NCBI RefSeq assembly: GCF_014649715.1
Contig: NZ_BMTO01000004.1
Coordinates: 382,503 to 446,502 of the forward strand
Direction of reading: 5' to 3'
Length of the DNA stretch: 64,000 bases
Origin: Streptomyces lateritius
GTDB taxonomy: Bacteria > Actinomycetota > Actinomycetes > Streptomycetales > Streptomycetaceae
Shown: positions 16,894 through 27,080 of the stretch, in pieces
How positions within the stretch are numbered: the stretch's first letter is position 1
How the letters are laid out: every line of letters begins with the position of its first letter
Translations under genes and position numbers: made by a program
Notes under the pieces: model-generated
The model's database searches: none
What the model was told of the DNA's origin: nothing
What the model saw: only the letters and a program-made list of their open reading frames with translations

Positions 16894-17961
16894 ATGACCT
16901 CCTCCCTGTCCCTCTTCGCCGGAGGCCCGCCCGCCTGCCGTCCCGACCCGGACTCCGGGCAACGATGGACCTTCGGCTTTCCCGGCGGACTCACGGCGGA
17001 GGTGCACACCCGCGGCGCCCGCCTCCACGGCCTGTGGGCGCCGGACCGGCACGGCACCCCGGCGGACGTCGTCCTCGCTCCCCGTGATCCGGCCCGGACG
17101 GCCACCGGCGCCCGCTACTTCGGCGCCACGGTCGGCCGCTACGCCAACCGCATCGCACACGGCCGGTTCACCCTGGACGGGAGGCCGTACCAGCTGACCA
17201 CGCAGGAGGACGGCCACTGCCTGCACGGCGGCACCGACGGCTTCGACACCCGGCTCTGGGAAGCCGAGAGCGTGCACACCCCGGAGTGGGCCGGTGTGCT
17301 CCTGCACCTGCGCAGCCCCGACGGCGACCAGGGATTCCCGGGAAACCTGGACGTCACCGTCGGCGTTCTCATCGGCCGGAACGACGAACTCTCCTTCTCG
17401 TACGCGGCGGTGACCGACGCGCCCACCCCGGTCAACCTGACGAACCACGCCTACTTCAACCTTGAGGGCGAGGGCGCCGGCGACGTCCTCGACCACGAAC
17501 TGGTCGTCGACGCTACCCATTACACGCCGGTCGACGAGGACCTCATCCCCCACGGCGACCACCGCCCGGTCCACGGCAGCGCGTTCGACCTCCGTCGGCC
17601 GACCAGGATCGCCGAGGCCCTGTCCCGCCCCGGCGCGGGCGGCGGGTACGACCACAACTTCGTACTGCGCCCGCACGGCGACGACACGCTCCGCCGCGCC
17701 GCCTCCCTCTACGCGCCGGCCACGGGGCGGTCCATGGAGGTGCTGACCACCGAGCCGGGACTCCAGGTCTATACCGCGGGGCAGTTCGACGGAACCGTCG
17801 TCGGCAAGAGCGGTACGCCCTACCGGGCGGGCGCCGGCATCGCGCTGGAGACCCAGCACTTCCCCGACTCCCCGAACCGCCCCGATGACCCCTCTCCGGT
17901 GCTGCGCCCCGGGGAGGAGTACGGGTCGAGGACGGTCCTGCGGTTCAGTACCCGCGACTGA
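16894..17961 (+). CDS. galM: Aldose 1-epimerase (mutarotase)
   Basis: Interconverts alpha and beta anomers of aldoses, here probably L-arabinose released from polymers (355 residues from the ATG at 16894). The family blocks NRIAHGRFTLDG, the catalytic His in LTNHAYFNL, and the catalytic Glu in GIALETQHFPDSPN are present. A GTG at 16870 would add eight residues and lies right at the predicted transcription start, so a leaderless GTG start is possible. The neighbouring ABC genes and operators place it in the arabinose programme. It ends 77 bp from the convergent permease gene. Confidence 0.9.
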   Translation: MTSSLSLFAGGPPACRPDPDSGQRWTFGFPGGLTAEVHTRGARLHGLWAPDRHGTPADVVLAPRDPARTATGARYFGATVGRYANRIAHGRFTLDGRPYQLTTQEDGHCLHGGTDGFDTRLWEAESVHTPEWAGVLLHLRSPDGDQGFPGNLDVTVGVLIGRNDELSFSYAAVTDAPTPVNLTNHAYFNLEGEGAGDVLDHELVVDATHYTPVDEDLIPHGDHRPVHGSAFDLRRPTRIAEALSRPGAGGGYDHNFVLRPHGDDTLRRAASLYAPATGRSMEVLTTEPGLQVYTAGQFDGTVVGKSGTPYRAGAGIALETQHFPDSPNRPDDPSPVLRPGEEYGSRTVLRFSTRD

Positions 17962-17985
17962 CCGCGTACGAAAGACCCCGACGCG

Positions 17986-18021
17986 GCTGTGCCCGCCGGT
18001 GGAGGAACCGGCGGGCACAGC
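17986..18021. terminator. Bidirectional terminator hairpin
   Basis: Perfect 15-bp stem (17986-18000 with 18007-18021) with a 6-nt GGAGGA loop, placed between the convergent epimerase and permease genes. It should serve both transcripts. Confidence 0.85.
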
Positions 18022-18037
18022 CATGTCCGGAGCGGCG

Positions 18038-19282
18038 TCAGGCGCCTGCCCTTCGCTTGTTCCACACGTCGAAGCCGACCGCCGCGAGCAGGACGAGGCC
18101 CTTGATGACCTGCTGCCAGTCGGTGCCCACGCCGACGAGGTTCATACCGTTGTTGAGCACGCCGAGGACCAGGCCGCCGATGATGGCCCCCAGCACGGTG
18201 CCCACGCCACCGCTCATCGACGCCCCGCCGATGAACGCGGCGGCGATGGCCTCGAGTTCGAAGTTCACGCCGGCCTTCGGTGAGGCCGCGTTGAAGCGGG
18301 CCGCGAAGACGAGTCCGGCGAGCGCCGCGAGCATTCCCATGTTGAGGAAGACCGCGAAGGTGACCTTCTTGTCCTTGACCCCGGACAGCTTCGCGGCGGG
18401 CAGGTTCCCCCCGATCGCGTACACGTGGCGGCCGATCACCGCGTTGCGCATCACGTAACCGAAACCGACCAGCAGCACGGCCAGGATCAGGAGAACCACG
18501 GGGGCGCCCTTGTAGCTGGCGAGCAGCAGGGTCGTGACCAGGACCGCGGCGACCAGCGCCGTCACCTTCAGCGCGAACAGGCCCGTGGGGAGCGTCTCCA
18601 GGGCGAACTCCCGCTGGCGGCGGCGGTCCCGGACCTCCTGGAAGACCACGTAGGCGATCAGTCCCAGGCCCAGGAGCAGGGTCAGGTTGTGGTAGTTGGT
18701 CTCCGGCCCCACCTCCGGCAGGAAACCGTTGGCGACCTTCTGCAGCCCGTCCGGGAAGGGACCGAGCGTCTGACCCTTGAGGAAGATCTCCGTCAGTCCG
18801 CGGAACAGCAGCATGCCGGCGAGCGTCACGATGAACGACGGTATGCCGACGTACGCGATGAAGAAGCCCTGGAGCGCGCCGGCGACCGCTCCGAGGAGCA
18901 GGGTGAGGAGCACCGCGACGGGCCAGGACACCTGGTGCTCGACCATGAGCACCGCCCCGATGCCGCCCACCAGGGCCATCAAAGAGCCCACCGACAGGTC
19001 GATGTGCCCGGAGATGATGACGATCATCATGCCGATGGCCAGGATGAGGATGTAGCTGTTCTGCAGCACCAGGTTGGAGACGTTGCGCGGCAGCAGGAGG
19101 TCGCCGCCCGTCCAGATCTGGAACAGGAGCACGATCAGGCCGAGCGCGAAGAGCATCCCGTACTGGCGCATGTTGCGCCGGACGCCGTCCAGGAACACCC
19201 GGACCACCGGTGTCCCGGTGGACGGGGACCCGCTGCCCGGGGGCGCCGGGGTGGTCGTTTTCGTGCCGACTTCGGTGCTCAT
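18038..19282 (-). CDS. Sugar ABC transporter permease (ChvE-type system, MmsB/GguB-like)
   Basis: Inner-membrane permease of 414 residues with about ten hydrophobic helices, typical of the RbsC/XylH/GguB family; GHIDLSVGS and [12 protein letters not shown] are the conserved loops. The length is slightly above RbsC because of a central insertion (about 190-270), as in XylH/GguB. The ATG at 19282 overlaps the ATPase stop (ATGA). It is the last gene of a three-gene binding protein-ATPase-permease operon. Substrate is inferred as L-arabinose or a related monosaccharide from the neighbouring araBAD genes. Confidence 0.92.
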   Translation of the reverse strand: MSTEVGTKTTTPAPPGSGSPSTGTPVVRVFLDGVRRNMRQYGMLFALGLIVLLFQIWTGGDLLLPRNVSNLVLQNSYILILAIGMMIVIISGHIDLSVGSLMALVGGIGAVLMVEHQVSWPVAVLLTLLLGAVAGALQGFFIAYVGIPSFIVTLAGMLLFRGLTEIFLKGQTLGPFPDGLQKVANGFLPEVGPETNYHNLTLLLGLGLIAYVVFQEVRDRRRQREFALETLPTGLFALKVTALVAAVLVTTLLLASYKGAPVVLLILAVLLVGFGYVMRNAVIGRHVYAIGGNLPAAKLSGVKDKKVTFAVFLNMGMLAALAGLVFAARFNAASPKAGVNFELEAIAAAFIGGASMSGGVGTVLGAIIGGLVLGVLNNGMNLVGVGTDWQQVIKGLVLLAAVGFDVWNKRRAGA

Positions 19283-20901
19283 GCCTGGTGTCCTTCGCTG
19301 GAGGCGGCATCTGCGGTGACCGCCGGTGGTGCGGGGGTGTCCTGCGTCATGTGCCGCATCAGCACTTCCTGGGTGGCGTCCTCGCGGGTGACTTCGCCGG
19401 TCAGCCGTCCTGCGGCCATGGTGTAGATGCGGTCGCACATGCCGAGCAGTTCGGGCAGCTCGGAAGAGATGAGGAGGATCGCCTTGCCCTCGGCGGCGAG
19501 CCGGTCGATCACGGTGTAGATCTCGAACTTGGCTCCGACGTCGACTCCGCGCGTGGGCTCGTCGAGGATGAGGACGTCCGGTCCGGCGAGGATCCACTTG
19601 CTGAGGACGACCTTCTGCTGGTTGCCGCCGGAAAGGCGGCCGACCGGTTCGAGGACGTTCGGAGCCTTGATGTTCATGGTCCGCCGGAACTGTTCGGCCA
19701 CCTTGCGCTCCTCGTGACCGTCGACGACGCCCCGGCGGGCGAGGGAGCTGAGGGAGGCGAGCGAGATGTTCCGGCTGACGGAGTCGCCGAGGTCGAGCCC
19801 GTAGTGCTTGCGGTCCTCGGTGACGTACGCGATGCCGTGGGCGACCGCCTCGGGAACCGTACGTGTCCGCACCTCACGGCCGTCCTTGAGTACGGCGCCC
19901 TGCTCGTAGTGGCCATAGGAACGGCCGAAGACGCTCATGGCGAGTTCGGTCCGGCCGGCACCCATGAGGCCGGCGACGCCGACGATCTCCCCGCGGCGGA
20001 CCTGGAGCGAGACCCCGTCGACGACCTTGCGGCCGCGGTCGAGGGGATGGCGCACGGTCCAGTCCCGGATCTCCAGGACAGGGGCCGCGTCGGCCGGGCC
20101 CTCGTACGGCGTGCGGTCGGGGAAACGGCTGTCGAGGTCCCGCCCCACCATGCCGCGGATGATGCGCTCCTCGGTGGTGGCCGGGTCCCTGACGTCCAGG
20201 GTCTCGATGGACCGCCCGTCGCGCAGGATGGTGACGGAATCGGCGATCCGGGCGATCTCGTTCAGCTTGTGCGAGATGATGATCGAGGTGATGCCCTGGC
20301 TCTTCAGCTCCCGCATCAGCCGCAGCAGCTTCGCGCTGTCCTCGTCGTTCAGTGCCGCGGTGGGCTCGTCGAGGATCAGCAGCCGGACGTCCTTCGCCAG
20401 CGCCTTCGCGATCTCCACGAGCTGCTGCTTGCCGACACCGATGTCGGCGACCCGGGTCTCGGGGTGTTCGTCGAGACCGACGCGCCTGAGCAGTTCGGAG
20501 GCCCGCCGCAGCGCCTCGCGCCAGTCGATGATCCCCCGCCGGGACGGTTCGTTGCCGAGGAAGATGTTCTCGGCGATCGACAGGTAGGGGACGAGTGCGA
20601 GCTCCTGGTGGATGATGACGATGCCGTGCTGCTCACTGGCCCTGATGTCCTTGAAACGGCACGGCTCGCCGTCGAAGAGGATCTCGCCCTCGTAGGTCCC
20701 GTGCGGGTGGACGCCGGACAGGACCTTCATGAGCGTCGACTTCCCGGCACCGTTCTCCCCGCACAGGGCGTGCACCTCGCCGCGCTTCACGGACAGGGTC
20801 ACCTCGGAGAGCGCCCTGACCCCGGGGAAGGTCTTGACGATGGACCGCATCTCGAGGACGGGGCCGCCCGGGGCCGGGGCGGGGGACTCCACGGGGGTCA
20901 C
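19279..20901 (-). CDS. Sugar ABC transporter ATPase, two-domain (GguA/XylG-like)
   Basis: ATP-binding subunit of 540 residues with two ABC modules. The first has Walker [10 protein letters not shown] at 48-56, [13 protein letters not shown] in the signature position and [11 protein letters not shown]. The second has the family-typical degenerate P-loop GLMGAGRTE and a canonical LSGGNQQK signature plus [12 protein letters not shown]. The GTG at 20901 overlaps the binding-protein stop. The degenerate second P-loop is normal for this carbohydrate family, not a sign of decay. Confidence 0.94.
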   Translation of the reverse strand: MTPVESPAPAPGGPVLEMRSIVKTFPGVRALSEVTLSVKRGEVHALCGENGAGKSTLMKVLSGVHPHGTYEGEILFDGEPCRFKDIRASEQHGIVIIHQELALVPYLSIAENIFLGNEPSRRGIIDWREALRRASELLRRVGLDEHPETRVADIGVGKQQLVEIAKALAKDVRLLILDEPTAALNDEDSAKLLRLMRELKSQGITSIIISHKLNEIARIADSVTILRDGRSIETLDVRDPATTEERIIRGMVGRDLDSRFPDRTPYEGPADAAPVLEIRDWTVRHPLDRGRKVVDGVSLQVRRGEIVGVAGLMGAGRTELAMSVFGRSYGHYEQGAVLKDGREVRTRTVPEAVAHGIAYVTEDRKHYGLDLGDSVSRNISLASLSSLARRGVVDGHEERKVAEQFRRTMNIKAPNVLEPVGRLSGGNQQKVVLSKWILAGPDVLILDEPTRGVDVGAKFEIYTVIDRLAAEGKAILLISSELPELLGMCDRIYTMAAGRLTGEVTREDATQEVLMRHMTQDTPAPPAVTADAASSEGHQA

Positions 20902-22007
20902 CGCAGCTCGCCGGCGTCGATGTAGCCGGAGTCGACCAGGATCTTCCGGTAGTTCGACTTGTCGACGCTGACCGGGTCGAGCAGGAAGGCCGGGACCACC
21001 TTCTTGCCGTTGTGGTAGGTGGTGTCGTCGTTGATCTCGGGCTTCTTGCCGGTGAGGACGGCGCTCACCATGTCAGCGGCGACCTGCGCGAGTGCCCGCG
21101 TGTCCTTGTATACGGTCTGCGTCTGCTGGCCCGCGATGATCGACTTCACGGACGCGACCTCCGCGTCCTGGCCGGTGACGACCGGCAGCGGCTTGGCCGG
21201 GCTGCCGTAGTCGTCGGACTTCAGAGCGGAGAGGATGCCGATGGAGATGCCGTCGTAGGGGGAGAGAACGGCGTCGACCCGGGCCGTGGAGTACGCCGAG
21301 GTCAGCAGGTCGTCCATGCGCTTCTGCGCCGTCCCGCCGTCCCAGCGCAGTGTGGTGACCTGATTGAGCTGGGTCTGCTGCGAGCGCACGACCAGCTGCT
21401 TCTTGTCGAGGTAGGGCTTCAGCACCTTCATGGCGCCGTTGAAGAAGTACTTGGTGTTGTTGTCGTCGTTGGACCCGGCGAACAGTTCGATGTTGAAGGG
21501 GCCCTTCTTGGAGCCGGCCTTCAGTCCCAGTTTCTCGACGATGTACGTGGCCTGGAGCTCGCCGACCTTCTCGTTGTCGAAGGAGGCGTAGTAGTCGACG
21601 TGGGGGGAGCCCAGGATGAGCCGGTCGTAGGAGATCACCGGGATGTCGGCGTCCGCCGCCTGCTGCAAAACGTTGGACAGGGCCTCGCCGTTGATGGCGG
21701 CCACGACCAGGGCGTCGACGCCCTGGGTGATCATGTTCTCGATCTGGGCGACCTGCTGGTCGGGGTCGTCCTCCCCGTACTGCAGGGTCGTGGAGAAACC
21801 GGCCTTCTTCAGGCTCGCGGTCATGTTCCGGCCGTCGGCGATCCACCTCTCGGAGGACTTGGTGGGCATGGCGATGCCGATGGTCAGGTCCTTCTTCTCC
21901 TTCGACTCCTGGCTGCCGCCCTCGCTGTTCTGCCCGCAAGCGGTCAGGAGCAGGGCACAACTGGTGGTCAGGGCAAGGAGGGCGGATACGGATCGGAACT
22001 TCTTCAT
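20898..22007 (-). CDS. Sugar-binding lipoprotein, ChvE-like
   Basis: Extracytoplasmic solute-binding protein of 369 residues anchored by lipidation at Cys24 (lipobox LTAC). The periplasmic-binding-protein fold covers about 40-365 and shows ChvE/XylF-type motifs: [40 protein letters not shown] and the interdomain [13 protein letters not shown]. ChvE proteins bind arabinose, galactose, glucose and xylose; L-arabinose is the contextual guess. It is the first gene of the operon, 138 bp downstream of a LacI-type operator. Confidence 0.93.
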   Translation of the reverse strand: MKKFRSVSALLALTTSCALLLTACGQNSEGGSQESKEKKDLTIGIAMPTKSSERWIADGRNMTASLKKAGFSTTLQYGEDDPDQQVAQIENMITQGVDALVVAAINGEALSNVLQQAADADIPVISYDRLILGSPHVDYYASFDNEKVGELQATYIVEKLGLKAGSKKGPFNIELFAGSNDDNNTKYFFNGAMKVLKPYLDKKQLVVRSQQTQLNQVTTLRWDGGTAQKRMDDLLTSAYSTARVDAVLSPYDGISIGILSALKSDDYGSPAKPLPVVTGQDAEVASVKSIIAGQQTQTVYKDTRALAQVAADMVSAVLTGKKPEINDDTTYHNGKKVVPAFLLDPVSVDKSNYRKILVDSGYIDAGELR

Positions 22008-22144
22008 GGGCGTTACCTGACAATCCCGTCGTCGAGTGCGGCTCTGCCCGGAACGGGTCCGGAGGGCGGCGCTCGTCCTCGCGCCGCCGGACGACCCTGT
22101 TCCGGCTGGGTGGCCGGTATTCAGTAGCCTCGGTCGAGCTGATT

Positions 22145-22156
22145 GTTAGCGCTCGC
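22145..22156 (-). promoter_or_regulatory. LacI-type operator in the ChvE-operon promoter
   Basis: GTTAGCGCTCGC on the plus strand. Read on the minus strand, a promoter TTGAAC (22166-22171), 17 bp, TAACAA (22143-22148) is visible, and the operator overlaps the -10 box. Binding there should block the binding protein-ATPase-permease operon. Confidence 0.75.
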
Positions 22157-22852
22157 ATCAACTTGGTTCAAGAGTCGCTACTCTTTTTCTCGCATCGATA
22201 CCCAACCGTAAGCAGGGGGAAAGCGGGGGCGAATGCGGCGCGAGCCGCAGGACGCCTACCCCCGGTGTGACGGCGCGCGCACGGGGAGGAGGCGCGTCAC
22301 GCAGTGGCGCCGCCCGCTGTACGTGCCGGGCGCACCTCCTGAGCGAGCGCCGGATGTCCACATACTCGCGTGTTCGCGTCCCGGCAGGTGCGATGCCCCG
22401 CAGTCGCGGTCGACCGTCTCGTGGCCCGGGACATGAAGCGTTTCTCGCTACGGCTGCCCGAGGTGCGCGCACACAAGCGGCCAGCTGTCGAAAGTGGCGT
22501 CGTGCGCCCGTCGCAGGGCCAGTCAACGACTGCAGAGGCGACCGGAATCCCGGAATCCAGGCCGTCCGGCGGGTCGCACTCATGGAGCACCGGCCCGCCG
22601 CCGAAGTCCGTCGTCCGGGCCCATGGTGATGCCGGGTCCTCTCCGACGCCTGGATCCTGATCCTGCCCGCGCCCTCCCGCCGTAGCTGCGCTGGGCGTGA
22701 TGTCCCGGGCGGTACCCGGTAGGTGAACGGCTGCTTGCCCACCCGCGCGACCGACCAAAGTCCACCCAGGCCTTGCCGAATCAGATTGTGAACGTTAACA
22801 ATCGGCGAGGGCGAACCGCCACCCCATCCACCATGACGAGAGAGACCGCATC
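22157..22852. other. Intergenic region between ChvE operon and araBAD
   Basis: About 700 bp with no convincing gene. Long readings here are GC-driven and have no recognisable protein features. The only structure I can support is the araB promoter/operator at its right end and the ChvE promoter at its left end. Confidence 0.6.
22773..22801 (+). promoter_or_regulatory. araBAD promoter with LacI-type operator
   Basis: TTGCCG (22773-22778), 17 bp, TAACAA (22796-22801). The operator variant GTGAACGTTAAC (22788-22799) overlaps the -10 box, and a wider dyad GATTGT...ACAATC encloses it. The geometry is the same as at the ChvE operon. Confidence 0.72.
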
Positions 22853-24559
22853 GTGACCACACACGCCCCTTCCGACCCCGCCGACGGTCACCCTCCCGAG
22901 GCCTGCACGATCGGAGTCGACTTCGGCACCCTGTCCGGGCGGGCCGTCGTGGTCAGGGTCCGGGACGGCGCCGAACTCGGTTCGGCGGTCCACGAGTACC
23001 CTCACGCCGTCATCGAGGACCGCCTTCCCTCCGCCGAAGCCCCCCTGCCACCCGACTGGGCCCTGCAGCACCCCGAGGACTGGCGCGACGTCCTTCGTAC
23101 CGCCGTTCCGGCGGCGCTCGCCGACGCCGGAGTCGACCCGGCCCACGTCATCGGCATCGCCACCGATTTCACCGCCTGCACGGTCCTGCCGACCACCCCG
23201 GACGGCACCCCGCTCGCCCTGACGCCCGAGTGGGCCGGCCGCCGGCACGCCTGGCCGAAACTGTGGAAGCACCACGCCGCCCAGGATCAGGCCGACCGCA
23301 TCAACGCCCTCGCGCACGCCCGGGGCGAGAAGTGGATCGGGCGGTACGGAGGAAAGATCTCCTCCGAGTGGCAGTACGCCAAGGCGCTGCAGGTCCTGGA
23401 GGAGGATCCCGCCGTCTACGCCGCCTGCGCCCGCTGGATCGAGGCGGCGGACTGGATCGTCTGGCAGCTGACCGGCACCGAGTCGCGCAACACCTGCACC
23501 GCCGGCTACAAGGGCATCCACCAGGACGGCACCTACCCCTCGCCCGACTTCCTGGCCCGGCTCCACCCGGACTTCGCCGACTTCCCGGCAACGCGCCTGG
23601 AACACCCGCTCTCACCCCTGGGCTCCCGCGTCGGCACCCTGAGCAGCCGGGCCGCGCACTGGACCGGCCTCCCCGAGGGCATCGCCGTCGCCGCCGGCAA
23701 CGTCGACGCCCACGTCGCCGCACCCGCGGCGGGCGCCGTGGAGAACGGCCGGATGCTCGCCATCATGGGCACCTCCACCTGCCACGTCCTCAACGGCGCC
23801 ACCCTCGCCGAGGTCCCCGGCATCTGCGGAGTGGTCGACGGCGGCATCGTCGACGGCGCCTACGGTTATGAGGCCGGCCAGAGCGCGGTCGGCGACATCT
23901 TCGCCTGGTGGCTCCGCCAGGGCGTCCCGGACCACTACCGCGCCGAGGCCGCAGCGGCCGGCGAGGACCTGCACCAGCTCCTGACCCGCAAGGCCGCCGG
24001 CCAGCCGGTCGGCGCGCACGGCCTGGTCGCCCTGGACTGGATGAACGGCAACCGCTCCACCCTGGTCGACCACCACCTCTCCGGGGTCATCGCCGGACTC
24101 ACCCTCGACACCCGCCCCGAGGACGTCTACCGGGCCCTGCTCGAATCCACGGCCTACGGAACCCGGATGATCGTCGAGGCCTTCGAGGACGGCGGGGTCC
24201 CCGTCGAGGAGTTCATCGTCACCGGGGGTCTCAAGAAGAACGCCCTGCTCATGCAGATCTACGCCGACGTGCTCCGCCGTCCCGTCTCCCTGGGCACTTC
24301 TGAACAGGGACCCGCCCTCGGCTCGGCCATCCACGCGGCCGTCGCCGCGGGCGCCTACCCCGACGTCCGCTCCGCCGCCGCCGTCATGGGCAGCGTCCAG
24401 CGCCACGCGTACGTGCCCGACCCCACACGGGCGGACGCCTACGACGCGCTTTTCGACGAGTACCGCGCCCTGCACGACCACTTCGGCACCGGCGCGGACC
24501 TCCTCCTGCACCGCCTGCGGCGGATCCGCAACACCGCGCGCACCGCGACCACCGACTGA
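22853..24559 (+). CDS. araB: L-ribulokinase
   Basis: Phosphorylates L-ribulose in L-arabinose catabolism (568 residues, FGGY family, length as in E. coli AraB). It begins the kinase fold with IGVDFGTLSGRAVVV, has the catalytic-Asp block AGNVDAHVAAPAAGA, the central GYEAGQSAVGD and the C-terminal nucleotide loop VTGGLKKNALLMQI. The GTG at 22853 is preceded by GAGAGA. It is followed 75 bp later by araA. Cytoplasmic. Confidence 0.96.
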   Translation: MTTHAPSDPADGHPPEACTIGVDFGTLSGRAVVVRVRDGAELGSAVHEYPHAVIEDRLPSAEAPLPPDWALQHPEDWRDVLRTAVPAALADAGVDPAHVIGIATDFTACTVLPTTPDGTPLALTPEWAGRRHAWPKLWKHHAAQDQADRINALAHARGEKWIGRYGGKISSEWQYAKALQVLEEDPAVYAACARWIEAADWIVWQLTGTESRNTCTAGYKGIHQDGTYPSPDFLARLHPDFADFPATRLEHPLSPLGSRVGTLSSRAAHWTGLPEGIAVAAGNVDAHVAAPAAGAVENGRMLAIMGTSTCHVLNGATLAEVPGICGVVDGGIVDGAYGYEAGQSAVGDIFAWWLRQGVPDHYRAEAAAAGEDLHQLLTRKAAGQPVGAHGLVALDWMNGNRSTLVDHHLSGVIAGLTLDTRPEDVYRALLESTAYGTRMIVEAFEDGGVPVEEFIVTGGLKKNALLMQIYADVLRRPVSLGTSEQGPALGSAIHAAVAAGAYPDVRSAAAVMGSVQRHAYVPDPTRADAYDALFDEYRALHDHFGTGADLLLHRLRRIRNTARTATTD

Positions 24560-24634
24560 CCGGTCCGCCTCCACGGCCTGCCCCCTCCACGGCCCGCCCC
24601 CTCCACTCCAGCACCTTCGAGGAGCACACTCGAC

Positions 24635-26143
24635 ATGACGCTTGCCCAGCCCGACCGCGAGATCTGGTTTCTCACCGGCAGCCAGGCCCTCTACGGCGAC
24701 GAGACCCTGGCCCAGGTCGCCGACCAGTCGCGCGCCATCTGCGAGATCCTCGCCGGCCAGCCGCAGATGACCGTCCGTCTCGTCTGGAAGCCGGTGCTCA
24801 CCGACGCGGCCGCCATCCGCGCGCTCTGTCTGGAGGCCAACGCCGACGACCGCTGCATCGGCCTGATCGCCTGGATGCACACCTTCTCCCCGGCCAAGAT
24901 GTGGATCGCCGGCCTCGACGCGCTGAACAAGCCCCTCCTGCACCTGCACACCCAGGCCAACCGCCAACTGCCCTGGTCCACCATCGACATGGACTTCATG
25001 AACCTGAACCAGGCAGCCCACGGCGACCGCGAGTTCGGCTTCGTCCAGACCCGTCTCGGCATCCCGCGCAAGACCGTGGCCGGCCACGTCTCCACTCCCG
25101 ACGTCGTCGACCGGATCGCCGGATGGGCCCGCGCCGCCGTCGGCCGATCCGAACTCACCACCCTCAAGCTCGCCCGGTTCGGCGACAACATGCGCGACGT
25201 GGCCGTCACCGAGGGCGACAAGGTCGAGGCGCAGCTGCGGTTCGGGGTGTCGGTCAACACCTACGGCGTCAACGACCTCGTCGCCGCGGTCGACGCCACC
25301 GACGAGGACACCGTCACCGCGCTCGTCAAGGAGTACCAGGACCTCTACGCCCTCGCACCCGAGCTCCGGCCCGGCGGCGAGCGCCACGACTCCCTGCGCT
25401 ACGCCGCCCGCATCGAAGCCGGCCTGCGTACCTTCCTCACGGAAGGCGGTTTCCGCGCCTTCACCACCAACTTCGAGGACCTCGGGGGCCTGCGCCAGCT
25501 GCCCGGCCTCGCCGTGCAGCGCCTGATGGGGGACGGCTACGGCTTCGGAGGCGAAGGAGACTGGAAGACCGCCACCCTGCTGCGCACCCTGAAGGCGATG
25601 GCCCACGGCCTGCCCGGCGGCACCTCCTTCATGGAGGACTACACCTACGACCTCACGCCCGGCCAGGAGCTCATCCTCGGCGCCCACATGCTCGAGGTCT
25701 GCCCGTCCCTCACGACGGCGACGCCCACCTGCGAGATCCACCCGCTCGGCATCGGCGGACGCGAGGACCCCGTCCGCCTCGTCTTCGACGCGGACCCCGG
25801 TCCGGCCGTCGTCGTCGGCCTCGCCGACATGGGCGACCGGTTCCGCCTCGTCGCCAACCACATCGACGTCGTCGCCCCGCCCGAGCCGCTGCCCCGGCTC
25901 CCCGTCGCCCGGGCCGTCTGGCGCCCCCGCCCCGACCTGCGCACCTCCACCGAGGCCTGGCTCACGGCCGGGGCACCGCACCACACCGTTCTGACCACCG
26001 CCCTCGGCGGCGAGGAGCTCGAAGACCTCGCCGAGATGCTGCGGACCGAACTCGCCGTCATCGACCAGGACACCACCATCCGCCGCTTCACGCGCGAGCT
26101 GCGCTGGAACCAGGCCTACCACCGTCTGGCCCAGAGCCTGTGA
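24635..26143 (+). CDS. araA: L-arabinose isomerase
   Basis: Converts L-arabinose to L-ribulose, Mn-dependent (502 residues, normal length). Family blocks include [15 protein letters not shown] at the N-terminus, [11 protein letters not shown], the metal-binding Glu/His elements in [20 protein letters not shown] and [10 protein letters not shown], and [16 protein letters not shown]. Ribosome site GAGGAG lies upstream of the ATG at 24635. The stop overlaps a possible early GTG of araD. Confidence 0.97.
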   Translation: MTLAQPDREIWFLTGSQALYGDETLAQVADQSRAICEILAGQPQMTVRLVWKPVLTDAAAIRALCLEANADDRCIGLIAWMHTFSPAKMWIAGLDALNKPLLHLHTQANRQLPWSTIDMDFMNLNQAAHGDREFGFVQTRLGIPRKTVAGHVSTPDVVDRIAGWARAAVGRSELTTLKLARFGDNMRDVAVTEGDKVEAQLRFGVSVNTYGVNDLVAAVDATDEDTVTALVKEYQDLYALAPELRPGGERHDSLRYAARIEAGLRTFLTEGGFRAFTTNFEDLGGLRQLPGLAVQRLMGDGYGFGGEGDWKTATLLRTLKAMAHGLPGGTSFMEDYTYDLTPGQELILGAHMLEVCPSLTTATPTCEIHPLGIGGREDPVRLVFDADPGPAVVVGLADMGDRFRLVANHIDVVAPPEPLPRLPVARAVWRPRPDLRTSTEAWLTAGAPHHTVLTTALGGEELEDLAEMLRTELAVIDQDTTIRRFTRELRWNQAYHRLAQSL

Positions 26144-26181
26144 GCACCCCCGCCACCACCCTTACCAGGACGGAGCCCTCC

Positions 26182-26895
26182 GTGAGCACCGCCGTTTCCA
26201 AGGAACTACGACGAGAGGTACTGGAGGCCAACCTCCGCATCCCCCGAGCCGGCCTGGCGACCCTCACCTGGGGCAACGTGAGCGGCGTGGACCGACAAGC
26301 CGGCGTCTTCGTCATCAAGCCCTCGGGCGTGGCCTACGAAGCACTGACCGAGGAGGACCTCGTCGTCGTCTCCCTGACCGACGGAAAGGTCGTCGAGGGC
26401 CACCTGCGTCCATCCACCGACACGGAGACGCACCGCAGCCTCTACCTCGCCTTCCCCTCCATCGGAGGCGTGACCCACACGCACTCCACCCACGCCGTCG
26501 CCTTCGCCCAGGCCCGACGACCCATACCGGTGCTCGGCACCACCCACGCCGACACCTTCAACGGGCCCGTCCCCGTCACCGAGGCCCTCACCCCCCAGCA
26601 GTGCGCCACGGACTACGAGTACAACACCGGCCAGGTCATCGTGGACCTCCTGGACCGCGACGACACCCGGGCCAGGGAAGTCCCCGGCGCCCTGGTCGCC
26701 CACCACGGCCCCTTCACCTGGGGCGCCGACGCCACCAAGTCCCTGGAGCACGCCGTCATCTGCGAGGCGGTGGCCGAGATGGCCCTCCACACCATCACCC
26801 TGGGCACGGTCGAACCACCGCAACACCTCCTGGACCGTCACTTCACGCGCAAGCACGGCCCGGACGCCTACTACGGCAACCCCGGAGCCGCGTGA
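26182..26895 (+). CDS. araD: L-ribulose-5-phosphate 4-epimerase
   Basis: Produces D-xylulose 5-phosphate, the entry point to the pentose phosphate pathway (237 residues). Zinc ligands His99 and His101 lie in THTHSTH, with a third His in LVAHHGPFTWG; the N-terminal LTWGNVSG and VIKPSGV blocks are typical. The GTG at 26182 was chosen because AGGACGGAG lies 7 bp upstream and the length matches the family. A GTG at 26140 overlapping the araA stop would add 14 residues. It is the last gene of araBAD, followed by a strong hairpin. Confidence 0.95.
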   Translation: MSTAVSKELRREVLEANLRIPRAGLATLTWGNVSGVDRQAGVFVIKPSGVAYEALTEEDLVVVSLTDGKVVEGHLRPSTDTETHRSLYLAFPSIGGVTHTHSTHAVAFAQARRPIPVLGTTHADTFNGPVPVTEALTPQQCATDYEYNTGQVIVDLLDRDDTRAREVPGALVAHHGPFTWGADATKSLEHAVICEAVAEMALHTITLGTVEPPQHLLDRHFTRKHGPDAYYGNPGAA

Positions 26896-26943
26896 CCGCA
26901 CCGACGCGTCGCACCGTCAGCTCCCGAAGCGGGGGCTGACCCC

Positions 26944-26995
26944 CGCAAAGGCGGGAGCCCGAGTTCCTATGGGACACAAGGCTCCCGCCTTTGCG
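26944..26995. terminator. Terminator after araBAD
   Basis: Perfect 16-bp stem (26944-26959 with 26980-26995) with a 20-nt loop, 48 bp after the araD stop. The right arm contains CTTTGCG but no long T-run. It faces the convergent GH43 gene as well. Confidence 0.85.
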
Positions 26996-27080
26996 CGTTG
27001 CCCCTGAGACAACCGATACCCGATGAACGAGCGCCGGCCGTCCTGCTCCCGGGCCCGGCACGCCGGGCCCGGGAGACCGG

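Noticed and set aside
22158..22862. Minus-strand open frame in the araB upstream region
   Set aside because: Arg/Pro/Ala-rich, no recognisable protein features, covers the araB promoter and operator.
24901..26139. Long open frame continuous with araD
   Set aside because: It is the off-frame reading of araA fused by chance to the in-frame araD sequence; the real araD begins at 26182 or at most 26140.
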